A stretch of 64,000 nucleotides of DNA from an uncultured Desulfobacterales bacterium (GCA_947259495.1 CAMYLV010000008.1:1-64000), one strand, 5' to 3'. Shown: positions 54,248-63,504, counted from the first letter of the stretch. Notes: generated by a model not told the origin, from the sequence alone. Translations and numbers: made by a program.

Positions 54248-54583
54248 TCAATAGGGCATTTTTTCCGGCGGACGGCGTTCGGGTACATATTCATGCGGGA
54301 TTTTGCCGTCGTTCCATTCCCGGGTAACATACAGGTTGCAGTAGCAGCTGCCGAACTCTTTGATATCCGGAACACTGTAAACACAGGGGCAAAAGATGTC
54401 ACGATCCAATTCCTTGTCGCCCGAAAGCAAGCGGCAAGGACAGCCCATGTAGCCGTAATTCTCCTTGTTGGCAATCAAAGCTTCCAGAAGTTCAAAGGTT
54501 CGCTCTTTATCTTTATTAAAATAGTAGCCTTTGGCCTCCTGCACCTTTTTCATTCGGTCATAGAGTTCCTGTGGTGTCATCAC
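54248..54583 (-). CDS. Ferredoxin:thioredoxin reductase catalytic-like protein
   Basis: A 111-residue protein of the FTR beta (catalytic) family. Redox-active and cluster cysteines: 'CPC' (C48, C50), 'CPC' (C65, C67) and 'CYC' (C80, C82). In plant and cyanobacterial FTR the last motif is CHC; here the His is Tyr. It would pass ferredoxin electrons to a thioredoxin-like disulfide. It overlaps the glutaredoxin-like gene by four bases (ATGA), so they are translated together and the Grx-like protein is the likely partner. No variable FTR alpha subunit is visible. Confidence 0.87.
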   Translation of the reverse strand: MMTPQELYDRMKKVQEAKGYYFNKDKERTFELLEALIANKENYGYMGCPCRLLSGDKELDRDIFCPCVYSVPDIKEFGSCYCNLYVTREWNDGKIPHEYVPERRPPEKMPY

Positions 54584-54834
54584 ATTCCCAGTGCCTCCTT
54601 AATTTCTTTTTCTTTGTAACCGACAACGACGGTTTCGCCAATGATAATGGTTGGAAACGAGCAACGCGGATTAAATTTTTTAACATCCTCAATAATGGCT
54701 TTGCGTTCATCGCCCTCGAGTTTATCCACATCGACAAATTCATATTTTATGGTACATTCGCCCAGAAATTTTTTGGTTGCCCTACAGTGGCTGCAGGTGC
54801 TCAAGGAATACATTTTAACTTTCGGCTGCGACAT
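54580..54834 (-). CDS. Glutaredoxin-like protein
   Basis: An 84-residue thioredoxin-fold protein with active site 'CSHC' (14-17) in 'LSTCSHCRATKKFL', cis-Pro in 'SFPTIIIGETVVVGY', and the GSH-type alpha-beta order. Like NrdH or GlrX members of anaerobes, it may be reduced by the FTR-like protein encoded just downstream (four-base overlap). It starts 1.05 kb from the divergent cooS. Confidence 0.88.
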   Translation of the reverse strand: MSQPKVKMYSLSTCSHCRATKKFLGECTIKYEFVDVDKLEGDERKAIIEDVKKFNPRCSFPTIIIGETVVVGYKEKEIKEALGM

Positions 54835-55079
54835 TGGAACATCCTTTCGTGATGTCAGATTTGTTTGTCAATGGTTTTCGGAAATCGGCTAAAACAACGG
54901 CGCACTTGAAATTTTGACCCGCCAGACGGTTGCCACACGTTGAAATGTGAGGAGTCTTGCAAAATAGTATAAAATTCACCTTATTTCAATTAGAAAATTA
55001 AAATGCCTAATGGTTTGCAATAATTGGCAGTCAACATGCATTTATGCGCCGCAGCAGACCATGTTTACCAACTGGAAAT

Positions 55080-55182
55080 TATACCGCTTACCACAATAAT
55101 GCTTCGAAATACGGAAATACGGCATAAATGGTTGTAGAAAAAAACGTTTGCATACGGCAACGCTTTTTTAACAATCACTATA
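55080..55182 (+). repeat. Two-hairpin interspersed repeat, copy 4
   Basis: TATACCGCTTACC ... TTCGAAATACGGAA ... TACGGCATAAATGGTTGTAG ... AAAAAACGTTTGCATACGGC ... AACGCTTTTTTAACAATCACTATA. Begins and ends TATA. Confidence 0.85.
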
Positions 55183-55487
55183 AATCAAATTCCATACCAG
55201 ATGCTTGGAAACAAGAAAAAATTAATACGTATTAATTTTAAATACTTGAGCTGTTGCCGAATTGTTTGGCGCCGCTCAGACCTTAAATTTGAGACGATTT
55301 GAGACACTTGGGCGCCTTCCCGGGTATGGCAAATCCAAACACGCAAAATGAAAGATCAGCACATCAGGCAAGACACCACAGAGTGTCGATGTAAATGCCT
55401 GACATACGGCCAACGAAATCATCTTTAAACAAGATCAACGATCTAAAATAAGGTGTTAAAATCCAGCATTAATGCGGGTGTCTGTAT

Positions 55488-55515
55488 TGTTTCATCTCAT
55501 GCATGGTATGAGACA
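55488..55515. promoter_or_regulatory. 28-bp imperfect palindrome upstream of cooS
   Basis: TGTTTCAT-N12-ATGAGACA with inner CATGCATG; 11 of 14 base pairs match. It lies about 160 bases upstream of the sigma-54-type promoter, the usual distance for an enhancer-binding-protein site. Confidence 0.55.
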
Positions 55516-55672
55516 TATCTGTATCATAAGACAAGAATCAGGACCCAACAGGATCTGGAGTCCAGTTTTTTTGACAGGTGAAAAAGATTATCTATCGAAT
55601 ATTTTTTCGCTATTCCAACGCTTTGCGCCATTAATGGGGTAAATAGAGATTGTGATATGCGACATAAATAAA

Positions 55673-55690
55673 TTGGCATAAAAATTGCCA
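55673..55690 (+). promoter_or_regulatory. Sigma-54-type promoter of cooS
   Basis: TTGGCATAAAAATTGCCA. GG at 55675-55676 and GC at 55687-55688 are exactly ten bases apart, and the flanks match TTGGCA...TTGC. The transcript would start near 55700, 180 bases before cooS. Confidence 0.65.
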
Positions 55691-55881
55691 ATAAACAGTT
55701 GATAAATTATATATATTTTACTTTTGTAAGAGTCTTGACAAAAAAATGCTTTTAGCTTATTGAGAATTATTACTAATTACACACATCTAACTTAAGTGCC
55801 CACATAAACATTCATAACCTTCATTAGATGAAACTCAACCCAATTTAATCTTAACTGATAGTTCCAGAAGGGAGGAATAAT

Positions 55882-57858
55882 ATGCCAGACGAAAAAAAAG
55901 TGATTCCTAAAAAGAAACAGCTGGATCCCAGGGAACTCACCACCTGTGAAGCCACTGCAATGATGCTCGCAAAGGCCCGCAAAGACGGTGTCGAGCTTGC
56001 CTTTGATCGGGCCCAAAACATGAAACCCTGCCCTATCGGGGCGGATTCAGCCTGCTGCAAGCACTGCTTTATGGGCCCCTGCCGGCTGAATGCCAAAGAC
56101 CCATACGCAAAAACCGGGGTTTGCGGTGCCACCATCGATACCATCATGTCGCGCAACTTTGCGCGTGCCGTAGCAGCGGGCTGTTCAGCTCACACCGACC
56201 ACGGAATGGCCATGCTGGATTTATTTCGAGAGGTTCTGGAAGGCCACATCAAGGACTATGAGATAAAAAACGTCCAAAAATTGCTCTATGTGGCCAAGGA
56301 AATGGATATCGAAACCAAAGACCGTGAGATCAAAGATATCGCCATGGATCTGTATAAAGAGCTGGAAAGAACCTATACCCAGGTCGATGGCGAAATTCCG
56401 TTTGTCAAACGGGTTCCGGAAAAGACCCTGGAAACCTGGCGCAAGGAAGGCATCGTGCCGCGCGGCGCCATGCGTGAAATCATGGAACTCATGCATCGGT
56501 CTGCCATCGGCGTCGACCAGCATTACGCCAACATCACCAAACAATGCAGCCGTGTTGCATTGGCCGACGGTTGGGGCGGATCCATGGTCGCCACCGAGAT
56601 TGCCGACATTTTATTCGGCACCCCGTCCCCTGTGGCAATTGAGACCAACATGGGCGTCCTGAAGGAAGATCAGGTCAACATTATTGTCCACGGCCATGAG
56701 CCCAATCTGTTTGAATCCATGGTCGCATCGGTGGCCGAGCCGACGCTGATACAGGCCGCCAAGGATGCCGGCGCCAAAGGCCTCAACCTGGTGGGGATGT
56801 GCTGCTCGGGTTTGGAAATGTTTTCACGCCACGGCACTCCGCATGCCGGTAACTTCATGTCCACCGAGACCATCCTGGTGACCGGTGCGGTGGATGCCAT
56901 GGTGGTCGATGTGCAGTGCATCAAACAGGCGCTGGCCCAGGTGGCGGAATGCTACAAAACCCAGCTGATCACCACCAACCCGCGCGCGCGGATTGAAGGT
57001 GGTAAGCATATCGAATTTCACGAAGACAAACCCAAAGACTGCACCGATGAAATCGTCATTCAAGCCATCGGCCGTTTTAAGAACCGGGGCGTGGAAGTAG
57101 AGATTCCCCAAATTGTCAATACCGGTGTGCACGGCTTTTCCCATGAGTACATCAACTACATGCTCGGTGGAACCTTCCGGGCCTCATATACACCGCTGAA
57201 CGACAACATCATTAATGGACGCATCCGCGGTGTTGCCGGTGTGGTGGGATGCAACAATCCCCGCATGAAACAGGACTACGTACATGTCGAGCTGGTCAAA
57301 GAGCTGATCAAAAACGACGTGCTGGTGGTCCAGACCGGATGCTCGCAAATAGCGCTGGCCAAAGCCGGGCTGACTACACCGGAAGCCGCCCATCTGGCCG
57401 GTCCCGGTCTCAAAGAAGTCTGTGAGACGGTGGGTATGCCGCCGGTGCTGGGCCTGGGTGCCTGTGTGGACAACAGCCGCATCCTGATCGCCTGTGCTGA
57501 AATGGTTAAAACCGGCGGGCTGGGGGAAAGCATCGCCGATCTGCCGGTAGCCGGATGCGCTCCAGAGTATATGAGCGAAAAAGCGATCACCATCGGACAG
57601 TATTTTGTGGCCTCCGGTGTGTTTACGGTCTTCGGGGTGACATTCCCCATTACCGAAGGCACCAAATTCCACAAGCACCTGTTTGAAGAACTTGAGGATC
57701 TGGGCATGGGCAAATGGGGCTTTGCCACAGATCCATTTGAGATCGCCCGCATGATGATTGCCCATATCGACAAGAAACGCAAAGCGCTGGGCATCGACAA
57801 AGCCCGCGAGCGTGTCCTGATGGATATGGCCGATCGCCGCGATATGGATGCGGCTTAA
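55882..57858 (+). CDS. cooS: Carbon monoxide dehydrogenase, catalytic subunit CooS
   Basis: Ni-Fe CO dehydrogenase (CO + H2O to CO2 + 2 H+ + 2 e-), 658 aa. D-cluster C50, C58; B-cluster C59, C62, C67, C81, the same spacing as CODH-II. C-cluster ligands are present: 'HGHEPN', 'MCCSGLE', 'VDVQCIKQA', 'VVGCNNPRM', 'QTGCSQIA' and 'GCAPEYMSEKA', the last holding the catalytic Lys. No CooF ferredoxin, CooC nickel-loading ATPase, CooA sensor or acetyl-CoA synthase gene is next to it, so electron acceptor and maturation lie elsewhere. GGGAGG precedes the ATG. A strong bidirectional terminator follows. Confidence 0.96.
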   Translation: MPDEKKVIPKKKQLDPRELTTCEATAMMLAKARKDGVELAFDRAQNMKPCPIGADSACCKHCFMGPCRLNAKDPYAKTGVCGATIDTIMSRNFARAVAAGCSAHTDHGMAMLDLFREVLEGHIKDYEIKNVQKLLYVAKEMDIETKDREIKDIAMDLYKELERTYTQVDGEIPFVKRVPEKTLETWRKEGIVPRGAMREIMELMHRSAIGVDQHYANITKQCSRVALADGWGGSMVATEIADILFGTPSPVAIETNMGVLKEDQVNIIVHGHEPNLFESMVASVAEPTLIQAAKDAGAKGLNLVGMCCSGLEMFSRHGTPHAGNFMSTETILVTGAVDAMVVDVQCIKQALAQVAECYKTQLITTNPRARIEGGKHIEFHEDKPKDCTDEIVIQAIGRFKNRGVEVEIPQIVNTGVHGFSHEYINYMLGGTFRASYTPLNDNIINGRIRGVAGVVGCNNPRMKQDYVHVELVKELIKNDVLVVQTGCSQIALAKAGLTTPEAAHLAGPGLKEVCETVGMPPVLGLGACVDNSRILIACAEMVKTGGLGESIADLPVAGCAPEYMSEKAITIGQYFVASGVFTVFGVTFPITEGTKFHKHLFEELEDLGMGKWGFATDPFEIARMMIAHIDKKRKALGIDKARERVLMDMADRRDMDAA

Positions 57859-57878
57859 ACCGACAAGCCGCTGATCAT

Positions 57879-57914
57879 AAAAAATGGGGCCCCAACCCGG
57901 GCCCCATTTTTTTT
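57879..57914. terminator. Bidirectional terminator after cooS
   Basis: ATGGGGCCC (57884-57892) and GGGCCCCAT (57899-57907) form a nine-pair GC-rich stem, extended by flanking A and T runs. It serves cooS and the convergent nitroreductase-like gene. Confidence 0.93.
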
Positions 57915-57941
57915 GTGCTAAAATTAATAAACAGGTTTATG

Positions 57942-59108
57942 TCACGATTTAGCAATGTGGGCCTCAAGACCGCGGCGTGGAGCGGGTTCAATTTGTGGGC
58001 CATAACCTAATCTTGCCCACATCTGCACCGTATAGCGGGGAGAAGACGCACCGAGAAGATTATGTATTTCTTTGTATGAAGCCTGTTGCTCGGGGTACTC
58101 TTGCAGCGCCTGTTGGAGTGGTTGCATTGAAATCCCATGAGCCGTGCCCGAAAGCTGGACGCGCACATAAGCACGACCGGCATTCACCTGGGTTGTTCGG
58201 CCGTTGCCTTCAGTAATCATCCAGATAAAGCCGGGTGTTGATTCAAGGTTCTTGTTAAAGTTCTCAATTTGGTCAACCGTAGCGGAATCATCCGGTTTCG
58301 GTGCTTTCGAGCGATCAAATAGACCCAGGCGCACCAGTACACTTAGAAACGGATCGTTGATTGATATACCGTCGCGGTATTTGGCGATCTCACGCGCACC
58401 CACTCGTAATACTTTATAAGTCTCTAAAATTTTCGCTGGTGTTGTCAGCTCAATACGCCAGGCCTCAGCAGCAATAGCCCGGTGTTTTTCTAATGTATCG
58501 GACTGATCCAAACCGACAAACCCAAAACGTATGGGATACGATCTCATGCTATTTGCCATGCTTTGAACTACATCCGCAGGGACAGCTTTGCTCATGTCGT
58601 ATACTTCACGATTCGTATGGCGCTTCAGTATCTGACCAAATAATGGGTCCTTAACAATGTTGGGATCTTTTGCGAGCCGGATACGGGCTAGAGGACGTCG
58701 ATCAATTTCCTCAGGACCAAACTCACCCAGCGGGAACAACTCAATATTTGCGCGTATTCCGCGTTCACGCGCAGCCATATCAACGAGCTCGAGGAACGTC
58801 CCGTGGCTCATCATTATTTGTCGGTAATATGGATCCGTTTCCGGCAACAATCTCGTAAGATCACAATAAAGCATGATCTCGTTGGGTGTTCTCAAATCAA
58901 CCAGCCAGGACTGCAGGTTATGGGAATGAGGTGCGAGGATCGCGTAGCTCAAGATCCATTTGCGCACATCTGTCCCTGGCTTCGGGCCCTGCCAAGCCGC
59001 TATCGCCTCCGGTGGCATTTCACTGCTGCACGCCGTAAGCCCGGCCGTTGCAGAAAAAACAACACCACCACCAATAAGCCGAATGAAAGAACGTCTGTTC
59101 ATATTCAC
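57942..59108 (-). CDS. Acg-family nitroreductase-like lipoprotein
   Basis: A 388-residue FMN-nitroreductase-like protein related to the Acg family. N-terminal Tat signal 'NRRSFIRLIGGGVVF' with a lipobox-like 'LTACSS' (C27), suggesting a membrane-anchored periplasmic protein. 'APHSHNLQSWLVDL' near 58-71 and 'RHTNREVYDMSKAVP' near 163 are typical. Catalytic details are not clear, and no typical NTR dimer contact is complete. Could reduce quinones or nitro compounds, or act as a flavin-binding stress protein. Convergent with cooS. Confidence 0.8.
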   Translation of the reverse strand: MNMNRRSFIRLIGGGVVFSATAGLTACSSEMPPEAIAAWQGPKPGTDVRKWILSYAILAPHSHNLQSWLVDLRTPNEIMLYCDLTRLLPETDPYYRQIMMSHGTFLELVDMAARERGIRANIELFPLGEFGPEEIDRRPLARIRLAKDPNIVKDPLFGQILKRHTNREVYDMSKAVPADVVQSMANSMRSYPIRFGFVGLDQSDTLEKHRAIAAEAWRIELTTPAKILETYKVLRVGAREIAKYRDGISINDPFLSVLVRLGLFDRSKAPKPDDSATVDQIENFNKNLESTPGFIWMITEGNGRTTQVNAGRAYVRVQLSGTAHGISMQPLQQALQEYPEQQASYKEIHNLLGASSPRYTVQMWARLGYGPQIEPAPRRGLEAHIAKS

Positions 59109-59126
59109 CTCTGTTGGATTTTATAA

Positions 59127-59300
59127 CGGTCTTTGCCATGCCTTTCCCTTAACGCTCACCACACCGGCTCTTTACCGATGCAGCTTAAGGTGGTTTGAAG
59201 CCTGCCCCTGCAAGCCGACTCCGAGGGGCCTTCCCTCATCTTCCGTGCAGTTACGCACACTTTATATTAAAAGTGCGCTCGTGGCGCACTTGGAGAAATC
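59127..59300. other. Structured non-coding fragment, origin unclear
   Basis: The minus-strand reading holds GTGC-GTAACT-GCAC, GCCCCT ... AGGGGC and a perfect hairpin AAGTGCGC-TCGTG-GCGCACTT (59271-59291). The dense GC-rich stems suggest a structured RNA or remnant. From memory the block resembles DNA found near group II introns, but no reverse transcriptase gene is seen. Confidence 0.3.
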
Positions 59301-59395
59301 TGCAGGTTTTAAAACTGAAAAGACACCTGTGATACCAGCAAAAATTTGTAGTTTATCTGAAAAGGGTTAAATCGCAATATTTTGTTATGCCAATT

Positions 59396-62300
59396 TCAAT
59401 TGGTATTTCTACCGCTTTCGCCAACTATGATAAACGGGGCCCAAAATAAAGGATGTGCATAACTTGAGATTATCTTACCGCTAACACTCTCTTTCAAACC
59501 AGCGTCATCAATTAAATCAAGCATGGAATTTCTAAAAGCTTTTGCACGGGAAAGCCTTTTATCCTTTTTCTGGTACTTAAATAGTCGATTAATCAACTTT
59601 CGTGCCGAAGTCGTCTCCACTGGCCACATACTGACTAAAATGGCCCGGGTGCCGGCATAGAAAAATGAACGACCAAGGCCGGAGTATGCCTCGGCAGCCA
59701 CTCCATGGGACGCACCGGTATTGCAAGCAGATAATATAACCCAATCCGCATTCAATTTAATTTTTAATATTTCTTCCACGGTAAGCAACCCATCTTCATG
59801 TGAACCTGTAATTGCAGGTGAGCTAAAAGCAAGGGCTGGCTGATCCAGGCCATCCAAATCACCCGGTAATAGTGCGTGTGTTGCAAAAGCGATGATCCGC
59901 CGATCTGACAAATCCATTCTTTTGACGTTATGTTCCGTTGCGCTTTTTCCTAAAAATATATCGCGGGCTGGATCAGCATTCAAGGTTTCGGCAATGCCTT
60001 TTATTTCGTCAGCTGTATCGGGCAAACGATTCAATGATTCAAGACGGCTTGACACAATAGTATCGCTGTCAAGGTTTCCTGTTTTAGTGATCCGAATACC
60101 ACGCACATTCAGATTTTTATCCAGGCTTGCGAGCTGAATTTTTTGAGTAGATTTTTCTCTTTCTGCACGCGCCAGTTGTTCTTTGTTAAAGAAAGGATCG
60201 CCGAAGCCTGCAAACGCCTTTCGACCGGGGTCGGCTTCCGGTAGCTTTCTTAATGTAATAAGAGATGAAACGGAGGGCAGCCTGGTGATCGAAACTTTTC
60301 GGATAAGCCATGGAACCTGGCGGTAGTTGCTAAACAATTCATTTTCTTGTTTACTAAGTCTTACAGGGGATGTGGGCAGAACTGAGAACGGCAATTGACC
60401 CAATAACCCGGGGGAAACTATGATTAACTCACTGGCATCGTACCAGCTTTCTTCAACCGGTTTGAGCAGATTACGGTAAAGTTCGTGAGCCAGGCTAAGA
60501 TCAAATTCAGGAATATCGCCCAATGTCCTTGGCTTAGGGTCTAAGGCTGCCCGCAAGCGGGTAATAATCTTGCCGATAGTATTTTTGCCGAGCTTTACAA
60601 TGAAAAATTTCATCTCGCCTCTGTAAGGCAAAGCCCAGACATACGTATGGTTTTTGGATGTGTAGATGGAGATAAGTGCTTCGCCGGATCGAAGGTACGC
60701 TTGTGATAGTGCGGGCGTTGCAGGTTGGGGATTTATAAAGTCTGAGTATTTCGGAAATCGCCTTTTAATTTCCTCCAGCAGGGCGGCCCTGGCTTTGCTG
60801 AAAGTTTTTATTCTTATAGCCATTTTTTTAATGGCCGTTGGATCTTGTTGCTCCTCTGGGGCAGCCAGGGCCTCCGTCAGCATCGATTGCAAAGCGCGGG
60901 TCTGCTGTTGGGTATCTTGCTCTCTTCTAATGAGATCAGATAATTCGGGCTCTACGGCTATTACTCTTGCGCCGCTGGCGCCCACAGCACTCTGGACCAT
61001 ATAGCCGCGAATGGCATCAACAAGTTTGAACGCTTCGGCTGAGCTGTCGATTCCAAGCTCCTCTTCTAAACGACTTCCCTGAATCTGAGCTAATAAATCA
61101 ACATATTTTTCAACAATGATTTCAAATCGCTGTTTACTGGAAAAATCCCCTTCGCTAAATATATTGGCTGCGAGCAATATGGGAATGGATTCAGAAAAAT
61201 CGCTTATAGCCTGCTTGAATCTTGTCATTCTGGTATTGGCTATGCCACGCAGACCTAAAATCTCGGCAGTCCCGTAGTGCTTTTCACCAAAATTTTTGGC
61301 ATAGACTCCATAAGTCGAAGAAATAAATTGCATGGCTTCTTCAGTACGGTCTGTCATCAGCAGGGAAAGCATCAGATTAGGGTTGCGTGCAAACAACTTA
61401 TTGTAAAGCTGTTGATTGATAATCATATCTGCCCTGGCAAGATCGTACACTTTCATCGCTTCGGGAAATTTTTGCTGGTCGGCCAACACATTGCCGTATT
61501 TCATCCTGATTTCACCCATTAAATAGGAGTCAGTGGAAAGATTTGAGTTCTCGATGATGCCAAGCCCGCTATTAATTAATTTTTGCGCTTCTTGCAATCG
61601 ACCTTGTTTTTGGAGTGTTTCCCCAAGATGTCCGATGGTATATACAGTTGCTAATGACGCTTTGCCTGTAAGACCAATGGCATTGGTTAAGGCCTGGCGT
61701 CCCTCAAGTTCAGCTTCAATCAAACGCTTTTGTTCTCTAAGAATATTCGCCAGCCAAGCTCTAAAAATTAAATATTCTAGCGGATAATCCTTTTTTCTTG
61801 AGGATAACAGTTTTAGCGTAATCCTCCACTGTTCTTCTGCTTCGGCAAATCGGCCTTGGGCTTCCAGAACATAAGCCTTCATTTTTGCAGCCTTGATTCT
61901 AGCCCAAACATTGCTAATATTGTACCTTAAGATTTGGTCACAAAGTTCAACTCCTCTATCTCTTAGTTTTTCCGCAGATTCAATATCACCAATACGGGAA
62001 TATACACCCACCAAACTGGAATAAGCTCCGATACTATCTGCTTTGCGCAAACTGCGTTTAAGCAGTTCGATGGAACGATTGTAGTTGCCGACCCAAAATT
62101 CCATTTCGCCGAGCATATCCAGAAACCTGGCATCCACCATTTCAGCCTTCTCCGCATAAAGTAAGGCGGTTCGCAAATCTTCCAGTGTCTGAATTAAACG
62201 ACCAAGCTGCAAAGCCGCTTCTCCTCTTCTTTTAAAAAAATAGGCCAGATCAACATCGTCAGCGCTCTGTGGAGGGAATTTGCCTGCCACAGCTTTGAAT

Positions 62301-62560
62301 TTACTCACAATTGCCTGATCAAATTGGGTGGGTTGATCTAAAACAGCCAGAACATCATTTATGCGGCGAGGAGGTGGAACGAATGATTCATCACCCAACG
62401 TAACAGTGACCTTTTTAGCTTCCTCCAAAGACATTTTTGGGCCTGCACACGCCGGGAAAAGAACCAGTGTGATAAATAAAATACAGACTGTGCTTTGGGG
62501 AAGGGTGTTTATTCTGGATCTCAAAGAAATTTCTTTAAAAATTAATTTTAGTTGGATCAT
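59396..62560 (-). CDS. TPR-CHAT protease-like lipoprotein
   Basis: A 1054-residue protein. N-terminal hydrophobic segment ending in a lipobox ('VLFPAC', C38), so likely membrane-anchored. Residues about 90-450 form TPR-like helical repeats ('AALQLGRLIQTLEDLRTALLYAEKA' region, 'EGRQALTNAIGLTGKA' and others). The C-terminal ~300 residues are a CHAT (caspase-like, separase-related) domain with catalytic His895 ('FATHALLPGD') and Cys946 ('VILSACNTGA'), plus 'RAILVSMWPVETTSA' and 'HPLFWAPFIIVG'. CHAT proteins occur in signalling, death and defence (including gasdermin and CRISPR type III-E); here no partner is adjacent, and lipoprotein anchoring is unusual. Function uncertain. Confidence 0.88.
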   Translation of the reverse strand: MIQLKLIFKEISLRSRINTLPQSTVCILFITLVLFPACAGPKMSLEEAKKVTVTLGDESFVPPPRRINDVLAVLDQPTQFDQAIVSKFKAVAGKFPPQSADDVDLAYFFKRRGEAALQLGRLIQTLEDLRTALLYAEKAEMVDARFLDMLGEMEFWVGNYNRSIELLKRSLRKADSIGAYSSLVGVYSRIGDIESAEKLRDRGVELCDQILRYNISNVWARIKAAKMKAYVLEAQGRFAEAEEQWRITLKLLSSRKKDYPLEYLIFRAWLANILREQKRLIEAELEGRQALTNAIGLTGKASLATVYTIGHLGETLQKQGRLQEAQKLINSGLGIIENSNLSTDSYLMGEIRMKYGNVLADQQKFPEAMKVYDLARADMIINQQLYNKLFARNPNLMLSLLMTDRTEEAMQFISSTYGVYAKNFGEKHYGTAEILGLRGIANTRMTRFKQAISDFSESIPILLAANIFSEGDFSSKQRFEIIVEKYVDLLAQIQGSRLEEELGIDSSAEAFKLVDAIRGYMVQSAVGASGARVIAVEPELSDLIRREQDTQQQTRALQSMLTEALAAPEEQQDPTAIKKMAIRIKTFSKARAALLEEIKRRFPKYSDFINPQPATPALSQAYLRSGEALISIYTSKNHTYVWALPYRGEMKFFIVKLGKNTIGKIITRLRAALDPKPRTLGDIPEFDLSLAHELYRNLLKPVEESWYDASELIIVSPGLLGQLPFSVLPTSPVRLSKQENELFSNYRQVPWLIRKVSITRLPSVSSLITLRKLPEADPGRKAFAGFGDPFFNKEQLARAEREKSTQKIQLASLDKNLNVRGIRITKTGNLDSDTIVSSRLESLNRLPDTADEIKGIAETLNADPARDIFLGKSATEHNVKRMDLSDRRIIAFATHALLPGDLDGLDQPALAFSSPAITGSHEDGLLTVEEILKIKLNADWVILSACNTGASHGVAAEAYSGLGRSFFYAGTRAILVSMWPVETTSARKLINRLFKYQKKDKRLSRAKAFRNSMLDLIDDAGLKESVSGKIISSYAHPLFWAPFIIVGESGRNTN

Positions 62561-63210
62561 AGCTGAAGATCCTTTGGAAATATAGCTCCTAATATTATTA
62601 GATTAAATACGTTGCTAGTTTAGTATCGGAAACTGTAAATGACGCCTTTACATGAATGCTAAATGAGAGCTGAGACTTGGTTCGCGTTAATAGATGGGAA
62701 GTTGCCAGAAGTCAGTTGGAGAAAGAGAATTAAAATCGTTTTAGGCCTCTTTATACAATACTTTATTGCGTGAGGTCAAATAAAATTGATAACGGTATGG
62801 TGAGCGTTTTAATGAACGCAAAATGCGTCTTCGATTGCAGATACCTTGCTAAAAAACAAAATATCAGCCAATTGCAGATAAATTTGAGAATACATGGATT
62901 TTGTCAATTTTGCAGTATGAAAGGAATATCACAAGACTTTTCAGATTGCGGATGACACACTTACAAATATACAAAATTTCAACCTTACGAAAATTGCGGA
63001 CTACGTGCCCTAATTAAATCCGGCCTATGGCCAGGGCTAAAATGTGTGGGTTCAGCCTTCCTTCAATCAACTAATCGTATTCGCTCAAAAAGTCAAAAGG
63101 ACAGTTCCGGAGAACTGCCCTTGACCAGAGGTTCAAATACAAATAAATGTAGCCGTTCCTCTCAATTGGCTACAAGCTTCAAAAAATATTGGCTAAAACA
63201 AATAATAATT
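62561..63210. other. Intergenic region, no clear gene
   Basis: About 650 bases. Short frames (for example 62770-62955) lack ribosome sites and family resemblance. A perfect 6-bp hairpin CAGTTC-CGGA-GAACTG is at 63102-63117. Otherwise I see nothing. Confidence 0.45.
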
Positions 63211-63381
63211 TTATCTGAATATGGCTCTGCGCTCTATTACAATCCTGTTATTTTCCGCCCATCCTTTTCTGCGGTCAAGATCGCTCCTTCGAAATCGCAA
63301 TGCTCTTCTCTCAGGAAAATGATCAAAATCTGAGCATTTTCGTCTATCTATTATTAAACGTCTTCCGCCATTATCTTTCAT
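63211..63381 (-). CDS. Small Arg-rich repetitive protein, 56 aa
   Basis: The ATG at 63381 has TAGGAG eight bases upstream. The protein repeats a basic 'GRR/DRR/ERR' pattern: 'GGRRLIIDRRKC', 'PERRALRFRRSDLDRRKG', 'IVIERRAIF'. Such short RR-repeat proteins are, to my memory, frequent in delta-proteobacteria; function unknown. A longer frame to 63600 includes translated repeat copy 5 and was rejected. Confidence 0.6.
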   Translation of the reverse strand: MKDNGGRRLIIDRRKCSDFDHFPERRALRFRRSDLDRRKGWAENNRIVIERRAIFR

Positions 63382-63504
63382 TTTTTTATCTCCTATTTTT
63401 TCTGTTCCATCTCTTTCAGTTTCCTTTAAATCGAAAAAAATTGATGGATCTTCAATAATACTGCAGACACAGTATTTTTGATGATCAGGAACAAAAAGAG
63501 CACT

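Larger units (their letters stand above)
54835..55881. other. Long intergenic region upstream of cooS
   Basis: About 1.05 kb without a supported gene. It holds two-hairpin repeat copy 4, a 28-bp palindrome (55488-55515), a sigma-54-type promoter (55673-55690), and a TTGACA at 55735-55740 that could be a second promoter. It also contains a duplicated TTGAGAC word (around 55288-55305). The divergent glutaredoxin promoter must lie at the left end. Confidence 0.65.

Noticed and set aside
55755-55785. Fur-box-like AT-rich site before cooS (TGAGAATTATTACTAA)
   Set aside because: Symmetry is weak (about four of seven positions), so it is not better than chance in AT-rich DNA.
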